Part shown: piece after piece, positions 1 through 6,302 of the stretch
Layout of the letters: the number at the start of each line of letters is the position of its first letter
How positions within the stretch are numbered: position 1 is the first letter of the stretch
Source of the DNA: Candidatus Aenigmatarchaeota archaeon
GTDB taxonomy: Archaea > Aenigmatarchaeota > Aenigmatarchaeia > PWEA01 > B50-G16
Assembly: GCA_003663345.1 (NCBI GenBank)
Contig: QMZU01000039.1
Span: forward strand, 1-6,736
Length of the DNA stretch: 6,736 bases
Direction: 5' to 3'
Position numbers and translations under genes: made by a program
Notes under the pieces: generated by a model
The model's input: the letters and a program-made list of their open reading frames with translations, nothing else
Told to the model about the DNA's origin: nothing
Database searches by the model: none

Positions 1-1
1 G

Positions 2-1222
2 GATGTACTCAGGTTCTATCTCCTCTCCAAACCGACCGGTGATGACTTTTATTTCTCCTGGACCGAGGTTGAGGAGATCTACAGGTTCTTCGAGATTCTG
101 AGAAACTCATTCAACTTTTACATGAGATACGTGCGTGAAGTGAAAAATAAACCCAAACTCGAGGTGGAGGACAGATGGATACTCTCAAGGTTGAACTCCA
201 CACTCAAAGAGGCTGAGGAGGGTTACAGCACTTTTAACGCCTACCTCTCTGCCACCAAGATAAGAGAATTCGTTGTAGAGGACCTCTCCCGATGGTACAT
301 AAAACTGATCAGGGAGAGAACATGGCCGAGCTATGAGGGTAAAGATAAAGAAGCGGCTTTTTACACCCTATCCGAGATAATGAAAAAACTTTCAATGATG
401 ATAGCACCGATTACCCCCTTCATCGCTGAGGAGATTTACCAAAGGGTTGGAGAAAAGGAGAGTGTTTTCCTTGAGGACTGGCCGGAGACGGGAAAAGTTG
501 AGAAAAAACTTGAAAGAGAGATGGAGATGGTTAAGAGGGTTGTTGAGGCAGGGAATGCGCTCAGACAGGAGAAAGGTATAGGGCTGAGATACCCTGTGAA
601 GAGGATTCTGGTCTCCGGGAATGATGAGGTTGTGAAAGCTGTGAAGAAACTTGAGGGTGTTGTCAAGAGGATATTCAATGTCAAGGAAGTTGAGGTTGGA
701 GAGGTTGAGAGTCAGTATGAGGTGAAACCGAACTACAGGGTGGTCGGTCCTAAACTCGGTGGAAAGGTAAAGGAACTTGAGAAACTCCTTCAGGAATCGG
801 ACCATACCGAGATTGTGAAGAGATTGCGTGAGAAGAAAGAGGTGAAGATTGGTGATTTCAAACTCACAAAGGAGGACCTGGATATAAGGGAGGTGACACC
901 TGAACACATCTCCGGAAGGAGTTTCAAGGGAGGTGTGGTTTACATAGACACCGAGGTCACGCCTGAAATATTCGAGGAGAGTCTTGTGAGGGAAGTGGTC
1001 AGGGAGGTTCAGAAATTGAGGAAGGCCAAGGGACTTCAGGTGGAGCAAAAGATAAAACTGAAACTCGATACTGATGGAGATACGGAAAGGATAATCAAAA
1101 AGTGGGAGGAATTCCTGAAGAGGGAGGTCGGAGCTATGAAAGTTGAATTTGGATTAATGAAACCGTCTGCAAGAGCCGAGTTTTCAGGAAAGAATGTTGG
1201 TATTGACATAAGGGTGGTATGA
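2..1222 (+). CDS. ileS: Isoleucyl-tRNA synthetase, C-terminal part (5' end outside window)
   Basis: Cytoplasmic class I aminoacyl-tRNA synthetase that charges tRNA-Ile with isoleucine. About 406 C-terminal residues are present; the frame is open from base 2, so the gene is cut by the window edge and the first in-frame ATG (122) is not the start. The visible part begins with DVLRFYLLS, the end of the catalytic domain just after where KMSKS would lie. The helical anticodon-binding domain follows: DRWILSRLN (about residues 57-65 of the fragment), EDLSRWYIKLIR (about 93-103) and APITPFIAEEIY (about 135-146). The remainder is the archaeal/eukaryotic-type C-terminal extension, with GPKLGGKVKELE and a basic LVREVVREVQKLRKAKG helix; no bacterial-style C-terminal zinc cluster is seen. 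The TGA stop overlaps the next ATG in an ATGA, suggesting translational coupling with the HD gene. The HIGH and KMSKS motifs are not in the window. Identification is firm from several family motifs. Confidence 0.96.
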   Translation, partial: DVLRFYLLSKPTGDDFYFSWTEVEEIYRFFEILRNSFNFYMRYVREVKNKPKLEVEDRWILSRLNSTLKEAEEGYSTFNAYLSATKIREFVVEDLSRWYIKLIRERTWPSYEGKDKEAAFYTLSEIMKKLSMMIAPITPFIAEEIYQRVGEKESVFLEDWPETGKVEKKLEREMEMVKRVVEAGNALRQEKGIGLRYPVKRILVSGNDEVVKAVKKLEGVVKRIFNVKEVEVGEVESQYEVKPNYRVVGPKLGGKVKELEKLLQESDHTEIVKRLREKKEVKIGDFKLTKEDLDIREVTPEHISGRSFKGGVVYIDTEVTPEIFEESLVREVVREVQKLRKAKGLQVEQKIKLKLDTDGDTERIIKKWEEFLKREVGAMKVEFGLMKPSARAEFSGKNVGIDIRVV

Positions 1223-1797
1223 TGGAAAGACTTCTGAAACTGGCTGAAAAGATAAAGGATAAGGAGCTGAGGGAGAAGACCGTGGAACTCCTGAAGAACC
1301 CGAAGGTATCGAACCCTTCTATGGATTACAAAGCATCGGACATAACCAAGACCCCTTCCTGGATAGGCGCGCATCACTCATATAAAGGCGGGTTGCTGGA
1401 CCACATAGTATCGGTCACCGAACTCTCGATAATGATAGCCGAACACTTCACCAAAAGATACGGAAAGAAGATAAACATGGACCATCTGATAGCAGCTGCG
1501 CTCCTACATGACATATCAAAAGTCTTCCAGCTGAAAGAAGTGAAGGGCACATTCACATTCAGTGATTTCCTTCTCGACCACGCACTCTGGACCTGCTGTG
1601 AGCTTTATGCAAGAGGATTCCCTGAAGAAGTAATTGACATAGTGATAAGCCACGGCGGTGAGAACATCACATCATCACCACGAAGCATCGAAGCATACAT
1701 ACTCAGAAAAGCTGATGAGATGGACGCGACCGTGGAGAGTTTCGGTCAGGCAAAACAGCAGATACTTCTTCTCGGGGAGGATTTCTTTGAAGGTTGA
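1219..1797 (+). CDS. HD-domain metal-dependent phosphohydrolase (YhaM-like)
   Basis: A 192-aa soluble HD-superfamily hydrolase. Metal-binding residues appear in the expected order: H62 (in GAHHSYKGGLLDH), H97-D98 (LLHDISK), H121 (LLDHALW), H145 (SHGG) and D166 (RKADEMDA). The HHxYxGGLLxH signature followed by LLHDI(S/G)K resembles the HD domain of YhaM-type 3'-5' exoribonucleases, but the OB-fold that precedes it in bacterial YhaM is absent, so the substrate is open: short RNA, or a (cyclic) nucleotide. Two consecutive ATGs exist at 1219 and 1222. The SD-like GGTGGT at 1213-1218 is better spaced for the second, which would give 191 aa. The gene overlaps ileS by ATGA and its end overlaps the DHH gene by 11 nt, so it is probably co-translated with both. 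The fold is well supported; the exact function is inference. Confidence 0.86.
   Translation: MMERLLKLAEKIKDKELREKTVELLKNPKVSNPSMDYKASDITKTPSWIGAHHSYKGGLLDHIVSVTELSIMIAEHFTKRYGKKINMDHLIAAALLHDISKVFQLKEVKGTFTFSDFLLDHALWTCCELYARGFPEEVIDIVISHGGENITSSPRSIEAYILRKADEMDATVESFGQAKQQILLLGEDFFEG
1774..1780 (+). promoter_or_regulatory. Shine-Dalgarno deciding the TTG start of the DHH gene
   Basis: GGGGAGG lies 6 nt upstream of TTG 1787, inside the HD coding sequence. It is the best ribosome-binding match in the left half of the window and is why the non-ATG start is preferred. It implies that DHH translation initiates from within the HD reading frame. Confidence 0.7.
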
Positions 1798-2827
1798 AGA
1801 TTTCATAGGTGATGAGAAGCTCTTCTCCATAATATATCACAGGGATAGTGATGGTCTTACCTCAGCGGTGTTGATGAAAAAGTACCTCGAAAGTCTGGGA
1901 AGAAGGGTATTTCTCGTGAAGCCGAATGACGCGCCAGGAATAGGAGTGACTGACAGATTGTTGAGGAGTGTGGAGGGTCTGCTGGTGATTGTGGATATAG
2001 GGGTTGATCAAACGGATGTGCCGGAGAGGTTTGATGGTAAAATTCTCGTGATAGACCACCACATACCCTCTAGGAATCTGAACTCGGAAAGAATCCTGCA
2101 CATAAACCCGAGGCTGGAAGGCGATGATGTGTACAGACCTGCTTCATATCTGATTTGGAAGATGTTCCGGGAGAGGGTGGATTCTGAGTGGGTTGCTGGT
2201 GTGGGTGTATACGGGGACTACGGTGTCGGGAACTGTAAAGATTTGATGGATGAGATAGCGAAGAAGTATCCTGACATCCTTGTTGAAAAGAGGTATGACC
2301 AAGTGGCGATGAGGGAAAGCCTTCTTGCCGTTCTTTCCGATATGATAGAGGCATCTCGCGCCATAGGCGGACTTAGAGGGCTGAATCGCGCCTTCGAGGA
2401 GTTCTACAGGGCAAATTCCCCTTCCGAGCTTCTCAGGAGCAGACTTGTTTTATATCTTGATAAATACAGAGGTGAACTTGAAAGACTTGAACAGGACTTC
2501 AGGGAGAATTCAGAATATTTCCCGAACGCTAACGCATATGTTTATATGATTGAGAGCAGGTACAACCTATCTTCATCCTTCTCAACCATGATATCTGAGA
2601 AGATTCCTGATTCGGTTGTGTTGATTCTTAAAAAGAACAGGGTTCTCCAGGTGAACGCCAGATGCCAGAGCGGGAGGGTGAACGTCGCGGAACTTATGAG
2701 GGAGTTGACCGAGGGCATTGGCAGTGGTGGCGGTCATGAGAGAGCAGCAGGAGCACATGTACCCAGAAGGCACGTGGAAGAATTTTTGAACAGGCTCAGG
2801 GAGAAGCTCGAAACCTTCCAAGGATGA
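1787..2827 (+). CDS. DHH/DHHA1-family phosphoesterase (RecJ/NrnA-like)
   Basis: A 346-aa protein of the DHH superfamily: manganese-dependent phosphoesterases including RecJ nuclease, NrnA nanoRNases and cyclic-di-AMP phosphodiesterases. Motif I is YHRDSDG (H18, D20, D22), motif II VIVDIG (D70), and motif III, which names the family, VIDHH (D90-H91-H92). A fourth acidic motif, GVYGDYG, lies near 180. The C-terminal DHHA1 substrate-binding domain shows GGGHERAAGAHV (314-325). The start chosen is TTG 1787: a strong SD (GGGGAGG, 1774-1780) lies 6 nt upstream and the domain begins immediately after. Upstream in-frame ATGs lie inside the HD gene and would add a low-complexity histidine-rich tail encoded by that gene's other frame, so I reject them. 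Its 3' end overlaps flpA on the other strand by 32 bp. The domain call is firm. Whether it degrades ssDNA, short RNA or a signalling nucleotide cannot be told; the HD partner hints at oligonucleotide turnover. Confidence 0.92.
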   Translation: MKVEDFIGDEKLFSIIYHRDSDGLTSAVLMKKYLESLGRRVFLVKPNDAPGIGVTDRLLRSVEGLLVIVDIGVDQTDVPERFDGKILVIDHHIPSRNLNSERILHINPRLEGDDVYRPASYLIWKMFRERVDSEWVAGVGVYGDYGVGNCKDLMDEIAKKYPDILVEKRYDQVAMRESLLAVLSDMIEASRAIGGLRGLNRAFEEFYRANSPSELLRSRLVLYLDKYRGELERLEQDFRENSEYFPNANAYVYMIESRYNLSSSFSTMISEKIPDSVVLILKKNRVLQVNARCQSGRVNVAELMRELTEGIGSGGGHERAAGAHVPRRHVEEFLNRLREKLETFQG

Positions 2828-3458
2828 TGCAGTGGTCCTTCTCATATGGTTCGAGTTCAATGAGTTGTATCACCTCAAACCTCTCTGAAAGCTCATCTTT
2901 GCTCTCTCTGTATATCTTCTTCGGGTCCTCTGTCACATCAACACTCCTCGCCTTTATCGCTATGAGAAATTCGCCACCCGGTTTCAGGAACATCTCGGCA
3001 TTCTTTATCAATATCCTTGTCTGGTCAGGTTGAGCAAGGTCCTCGTAAACCACATCCACCTCACCGACCCAATCATACTCCTTTGGTTTCCTCGCATCTG
3101 CAAGTATCGGTATTATGTTCGGTCTCTTCTCACAGAGGTCGAGCAATTCTCTCATCATCCTCTCAGAAAACTCTACAGCATATATCACGCCTTCCTTTCC
3201 AACTATGTCAGAGAGGTGGGAGACGGTTGTTCCTGTGGAGGCACCGAGGTAAAGGATGGTTGTGCCTTTTTTGAATGGAAATATCTTCAGACCTTTGAGT
3301 ATGGCAGCGGCCAGTTTGGACCTGTAAGGTACCCATTCCCTGTATTCCTTACCACCTTCCCTGAGCAGATCCTCGCCGTAAACCTTTTGACCTGGTCTGA
3401 GGTTCTCCGTGAAGATTCTCTTACCCTTCCTGAAAACTCCTGGAAATATCTCCTCCAT
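2796..3458 (-). CDS. flpA: Fibrillarin-like rRNA/tRNA 2'-O-methyltransferase
   Basis: A 220-aa archaeal fibrillarin, the SAM-dependent catalytic subunit of the C/D-box sRNP that methylates ribose 2'-OH groups on rRNA and tRNA at guide-selected sites. The short N-terminal beta domain (about 1-55) is followed by the Rossmann methyltransferase fold: SAM loop YLGASTGTTVSHL (70-82), acidic strand end YAVEFS (93-98), ADARKP (120-125), VVYEDLAQPDQ (136-146) and FLIAIKARS (164-172). The K-D-K-H catalytic set is visible as K48, D140, K169 and H209. Length is normal for archaeal FlpA. Its ATG directly follows the nop5 TAG, and the SD-like GGGTGAG is formed by the last nop5 codons (3468-3462), so the pair is co-transcribed and probably translationally coupled. 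The 3' end overlaps the DHH gene by 32 bp in convergent orientation. Identification is firm. Confidence 0.98.
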   Translation of the reverse strand: MEEIFPGVFRKGKRIFTENLRPGQKVYGEDLLREGGKEYREWVPYRSKLAAAILKGLKIFPFKKGTTILYLGASTGTTVSHLSDIVGKEGVIYAVEFSERMMRELLDLCEKRPNIIPILADARKPKEYDWVGEVDVVYEDLAQPDQTRILIKNAEMFLKPGGEFLIAIKARSVDVTEDPKKIYRESKDELSERFEVIQLIELEPYEKDHCIILGRFRASP

Positions 3459-4520
3459 CTACTCACCCAGAACCTCCTTTATCTTCTTCTCCATATCCTC
3501 TCTATACTCCTTGCCTCTGAACTCGCCCGTGTAAAAATCGGTCTTCGTGGCTATCGCTATCTTCGATGCGATGATTCGTGCAATCTTCCCCCTCCTGTCC
3601 TTGGGTGAATTTATAACAGAAGGATGGTGGTAGAGTATCCCGTGCTTCGGCGGGCGACCCTTACCCTTCATGTGCCTGAAGAGCGCTTTCTCCGCACCGA
3701 GCAGCTGTATGGTTGAAGATGGCATCTTTGCAAGTTTCTCAAGGGACCCGGCCAGAGCAAGGAGGCGCGCTGCCAGATGCGGCCCGATCAGATAGGATGT
3801 GTTTGGAGCAACCTCATTCATAACCTCCTCCACGTAATCGCTCAACCTCTTCCGGAGAAGATATATTCCGTACGTCACAGTAGCATGCTCCTTCACAGCT
3901 TCAATATCCGGTTCATCCAGGTCAATTCCCATTGAACCCTTGAAGTCTTCAAAGTTCTCCCTGTGCCCTTTCTCGGAAACCAGTTTCGAGTACTTCTCAT
4001 GGTCCTTGACCTTCTTCCCGAGTTCCGGGTAATGTAAACCATACCACTCCCTCAACCTCTCGATGAAACGGTTGCTTATATCGTTCAACTCATCCAGAGC
4101 CGATATCGCCTGTATCGCAACCTTGTCCTTCTTCACACTCCTCCTTATCTTCTCTCTGGTTCTGAGGATCTGAACCTTCGAGAGGAAACGTGTGAATTCT
4201 TCATGATTCTTTGCAAAGCCAACCTTCACAGCAATATCCCGGAGGTTTCTTCTCAGCTCAGCTCCCACCTTCAAATCCTTCTTGAACTCGATATGAAAGT
4301 TCTCATCCTTGAAAGGTATATCGGTAACGATATTCTCAACCCTGAGATTCATGAGTTCTGTCAACACATCCTCCAGTTCCTTTATCCTCCTACCCTCCTT
4401 AACATCCTTCAATCTCCTCAACACCTCTTCCGGGTCCTTCGGAAATAGTGAATATGCAACTATTCTCTTCTCCCTGTTCAGAGCGAAAATTCCTATCTCA
4501 TTTGCGGTGACGAATAACAT
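3459..4520 (-). CDS. nop5: C/D-box sRNP scaffold protein Nop5 (Nop56/58 family)
   Basis: A 353-aa archaeal Nop56/58 homologue. It bridges L7Ae-bound C/D guide RNA and fibrillarin, and dimerises through a coiled coil, to form the box C/D methylation RNP. The N-terminal fibrillarin-binding domain spans about 1-105, a charged helical coiled-coil region about 110-235, and the Nop RNA-binding domain starts with IGPHLAARLLALAGSLEKLA (from about 245), then STIQLLGAEKALFRH and KHGILYHHP, ending in SKIAIATKTDFYTG. A short lysine-rich C-terminal helix follows. All hallmark Nop motifs are intact and length is typical. The gene starts 27 nt from the centre of a TATA box (4543-4550) with no SD, so it is probably leaderless. 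Its TAG stop is followed immediately, in the same frame, by the flpA ATG. Identification is firm. Confidence 0.98.
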   Translation of the reverse strand: MLFVTANEIGIFALNREKRIVAYSLFPKDPEEVLRRLKDVKEGRRIKELEDVLTELMNLRVENIVTDIPFKDENFHIEFKKDLKVGAELRRNLRDIAVKVGFAKNHEEFTRFLSKVQILRTREKIRRSVKKDKVAIQAISALDELNDISNRFIERLREWYGLHYPELGKKVKDHEKYSKLVSEKGHRENFEDFKGSMGIDLDEPDIEAVKEHATVTYGIYLLRKRLSDYVEEVMNEVAPNTSYLIGPHLAARLLALAGSLEKLAKMPSSTIQLLGAEKALFRHMKGKGRPPKHGILYHHPSVINSPKDRRGKIARIIASKIAIATKTDFYTGEFRGKEYREDMEKKIKEVLGE

Positions 4521-4542
4521 ACTTTAGATTCAGAGGCAAAGG

Positions 4543-4550
4543 TATAAAAA
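4543..4550. promoter_or_regulatory. Shared bidirectional TATA box of nop5 and rps17e
   Basis: The 53-bp divergent spacer 4521-4573 holds a single clear TATA element: TATAAAAA on plus, TTTTTATA on minus. Its centre (about 4547) is 27 nt from both start codons (ATG 4520 on minus, ATG 4574 on plus), the distance expected when transcription starts at the first base of the start codon. Purine-rich flanks that could act as BRE occur on both sides (AAAGG on plus, GAAG on minus). No SD precedes either gene. Sequence and spacing are seen; bidirectional leaderless use is inferred. Confidence 0.7.
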
Positions 4551-4573
4551 CTTCTCTATGCAATTTTACGTCC

Positions 4574-4762
4574 ATGGGCAGTATCAGGACAAGACAGATA
4601 AAGATAATCGCAAAAGGTCTGATAAGAAGGTATCCTGAACTCTTCTCAAATGATTTTGAAAAGAACAAGGAAGCGCTCGCAGAGTTCGACCTGAAGAGCA
4701 AGTGGATGAGGAATAAGGTGGCTGGTTATATAACCAATTTAAAGGCGAAGGAGAATAACTAA
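4574..4762 (+). CDS. rps17e: Small ribosomal subunit protein S17e
   Basis: A 62-aa basic protein matching archaeal/eukaryotic S17e of the 30S subunit. The N-terminus MGSIRTRQIKIIAKGLI corresponds to the family's MGR(V/I)R pattern. YPELFSNDFEKNKEAL matches the conserved YP-L--DF--NK segment, and SKWMRNKVAGYITNL matches the SK-(L/V)RN-(I/V)AG(Y/F)-T-L signature. Length equals a normal archaeal S17e, so it is complete. The start is leaderless, 27 nt from a TATA centre, and diverges from nop5. The pilin-like gene follows after only 4 nt, yet base composition drops there, which may mark the end of the conserved block. Identification rests on the clear C-terminal signature. Confidence 0.93.
   Translation: MGSIRTRQIKIIAKGLIRRYPELFSNDFEKNKEALAEFDLKSKWMRNKVAGYITNLKAKENN
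4738..4743 (+). promoter_or_regulatory. Possible TATA box for the pilin-like gene
   Basis: TTTAAA, in AATTTAAAGG, lies inside the end of rps17e with its centre about 26 nt from ATG 4767, the leaderless spacing seen at other starts here. A second AT core sits just upstream in the perfect palindrome GGTTATATAACC (4724-4735). Both overlap conserved S17e codons, so coding constraint may explain them. Co-transcription with rps17e, using AAGGAG at 4748-4753 as a distant SD, is the alternative. Confidence 0.35.
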
Positions 4763-4766
4763 TTTT

Positions 4767-5192
4767 ATGAAAAAAGGTATTGCTCAGATAATTGTTGTAT
4801 TGATTTTAACTATGATAAGTGCTTCTTTGGCAATAAGTTTTCTGTTTTTCAGTCAGAATGTAACCGAGGATGTTAAAAATGCAACAAAGGAAGAAATTGA
4901 ACATGGAATGACAATTTCCGACGCATCTTTTTACATAGACAATTTTAATAAGGCAACCGGAAATTTTGAGATAAAGAACACCGGGAGAGTTCCGCTGAAG
5001 GTGTCATTATTCAAATTCTACATGAATTCAACATTGATAAGCCCTTCAATAGGTGGTTGTTCAGGAGAAATTCAGCCAGGAGATAAATGTTTTGTCAGTC
5101 TCGGTGCGTTGTATGACCCGTCAAAAGACTATATCATAAAGGTCACTGGCGAATATGACACAGTTGATGAAGTGAGAACCTGGTTATTGTAA
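4767..5192 (+). CDS. Secreted pilin-like protein with class III signal peptide
   Basis: A 141-aa protein not assigned to a named family. The N-terminus is MKKG followed by a long hydrophobic stretch, IAQIIVVLILTMISASLAIS (5-24). This is the archaeal type IV pilin/archaellin layout: basic n-region, glycine at the prepilin peptidase cleavage site (K-K-G^I), then a hydrophobic assembly helix. The rest is predicted extracellular: a polar segment with two N-glycosylation sequons (N31-V-T and N38-A-T), then a beta-rich domain containing FEIKNTGRVPLKVSLFKF, a third sequon (N87-S-T) and two cysteines (C98, C108) placed to form a disulfide. It would be a minor pilin, an archaellin-like subunit, or a membrane-anchored surface protein. 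It starts 4 nt after rps17e but is more AT-rich, which suggests an accessory gene. Class call moderately sure; exact role unknown. Confidence 0.75.
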   Translation: MKKGIAQIIVVLILTMISASLAISFLFFSQNVTEDVKNATKEEIEHGMTISDASFYIDNFNKATGNFEIKNTGRVPLKVSLFKFYMNSTLISPSIGGCSGEIQPGDKCFVSLGALYDPSKDYIIKVTGEYDTVDEVRTWLL

Positions 5193-5194
5193 AG

Positions 5195-5204
5195 TTTTAA
5201 ATAA
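5195..5204 (+). promoter_or_regulatory. Possible TATA box upstream of the unannotated ORF
   Basis: TTTTAAATAA lies 3 nt after the pilin-like stop. Start sites about 26 nt downstream (around 5226) would give a short leader containing GGTGAT (5230-5235), an SD-like sequence close to GTG 5238. This supports a separate transcription unit for the ORF that follows. Confidence 0.45.
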
Positions 5205-5217
5205 TACCGGTACAATA

Positions 5218-5579
5218 TTGGTTGGAAACGGTGATAGGTGTGGTAGGGGCCGTACGAGTGTAAATACAAACCATATGAGTGTGTTGATGTACTTCTCGGT
5301 ATTTTTGGTGAGATAAGTAACAAGTTAGGGAAAGATTGGGAAAGGCCTGTTATTGAAAGGCAGCTTGATGAAGCCCGAGATATTCTGGAAAGGTACAACA
5401 AAGAAAAAGTATGTCCGCAACCATGTGAGTTAAACAAATTCTTGGAAAATTTCTCTTTGGAAAATCTCAGTATAAGAATGTCCCGAAATGTTTTTAGAGA
5501 GTTGATTGAATACGTGGACTACTTCAGAAATTTTGCAAATGAGGTTCACAGGAGAAGACTTTATAGCAATTCAATCTGA
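5218..5579 (+). CDS. Unannotated cysteine-containing ORF, start disrupted by TAG or frameshift
   Basis: From 5247 to TGA 5579 one frame is open for 110 codons but has no ATG, GTG or TTG near its beginning, so ordinary gene calling misses it. The frame is under protein-level constraint from its start: PYEC occurs twice (5250-5261 and 5271-5282) with only synonymous differences (CCG TAC versus CCA TAT). The protein continues with VDVLLGIFGEISNKLG, a charged helix ERQLDEARDILERYNKEK, VCPQPCEL, an LENFS/LENLS repeat, and a basic end. It is predicted helical with four cysteines; I do not recognise a family. Possible starts: GTG 5238 with SD GGTGAT, but codon 3 is then TAG (5244-5246); TTG 5218, needing one base added in the GGGG run at 5246-5249; or GTG 5231, needing one G removed. 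A sequencing error, a real frameshift pseudogene, or recoding are all possible. Its end overlaps the TrmB-like gene by 9 nt. Confidence 0.55.
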
Positions 5580-6284
5580 TTTTGCATGTTTCCAGAGAAC
5601 TCTGAAGAAATTACGATAACTGTCTGCAATGTGTTTACTTTTTATAAGTATAGCATAATACGGTTCATCCCATATGAATATTGCAACCTTATTTCCATAT
5701 ACCGCTGTTGCAGATGGGAATGATAAGAATTCAGGTAAGGTTCTGATCTGCATCAGATTTCTCCTTGCTATTTTCTCAGGGTATTTGGTCAGGACCTTCA
5801 CCTTGATACCCCGTTTTTCCATTTCTCTGTTGAATTGTGGGTAAAAATAGGGCAGCACCTTCTGAATGTATCCCTCTTCCTCAAAGACAATGTAATTTTT
5901 CTTCTCTCTTAAAATGTCCTTCAACACTGTCTTAAGACCTTCTTTTCCTTTATAAACTTCAACAACGGCTTCGTCCCTTGGAATAGATACATATCTTTTC
6001 AGTTCTGGTAGTATTTCTTTTATCTCTTCCTCTCTCTCCTTTATGTAATCCAATAGTTTATTCGGATGTGATGCTGAAAAGAATCTTATGTTGTTTCTTA
6101 CGATATAAGAGACCAGACCCTTCTCTTTCAATTTCTCGATGATATCATAAATATTGGTCCTGTGCAGACCGGTTTCTTTCGCAACCCTAGTAGCAGGTGA
6201 GGAGCCAAGTTTTAAAAGAGTTAAATAAACTTCAATTTCTCCTTTTGATAATCCTATCTCTCTTAGTGTTTTCTTCACATCCAT
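5571..6284 (-). CDS. TrmB-like winged-helix transcriptional regulator
   Basis: A 237-aa DNA-binding regulator. Residues 1-72 form the TrmB-type winged helix: LREIGLSKGEIEVYLTLLKL, then the helix-turn-helix SPATRVAKETGLHRTNIYDII (about 29-49), then a wing at GLVSYIVRNNIRFFSA. An amphipathic, probably coiled-coil dimerisation helix follows (KLLDYIKEREEEIKEILPELKR split over 76-97), then a C-terminal effector-type domain (VVEVYKGKEGLKTVLKDIL onwards) resembling the ligand-sensing part of TrmB proteins. The start chosen is ATG 6284, 25 nt from the TATA-like TTTTTAAAG, and it matches the usual family N-terminus; an upstream ATG (6377) would add an atypical 31-aa extension across the divergent gene. 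It likely controls itself and the divergent 75-aa gene through palindromes in the spacer. The ligand is unknown; no sugar transporter lies in the window. Confidence 0.83.
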   Translation of the reverse strand: MDVKKTLREIGLSKGEIEVYLTLLKLGSSPATRVAKETGLHRTNIYDIIEKLKEKGLVSYIVRNNIRFFSASHPNKLLDYIKEREEEIKEILPELKRYVSIPRDEAVVEVYKGKEGLKTVLKDILREKKNYIVFEEEGYIQKVLPYFYPQFNREMEKRGIKVKVLTKYPEKIARRNLMQIRTLPEFLSFPSATAVYGNKVAIFIWDEPYYAILIKSKHIADSYRNFFRVLWKHAKSD

Positions 6285-6302
6285 GATTATTATTGTATTG
6301 TT

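Noticed and set aside
392..1048. 218-codon open frame on the minus strand opposite ileS
   Set aside because: Shadow of the ileS frame: composition is a mirror of the K/E-rich synthetase and no start signal or domain is visible.
1658..1786. Longer N-terminus for the DHH protein from ATG 1658
   Set aside because: The extra 43 residues are the alternative frame of the HD gene (histidine run, no family match), while TTG 1787 has a strong SD and meets the domain start.
1809..1815. GTGATGA resembling box C of a C/D sRNA
   Set aside because: It lies in the conserved start of the DHH gene and no CTGA box D or C'/D' pair follows at suitable distance.
3030..3608. 192-codon open frame on the plus strand opposite flpA and nop5
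   Set aside because: It spans the junction of two well-identified genes on the other strand and has no recognisable motif or SD; a shadow frame.
5365..5372. TTGATGAA resembling box C
   Set aside because: First base does not fit the RTGATGA consensus, no box D was found nearby, and it lies in an ORF with codon-level constraint.
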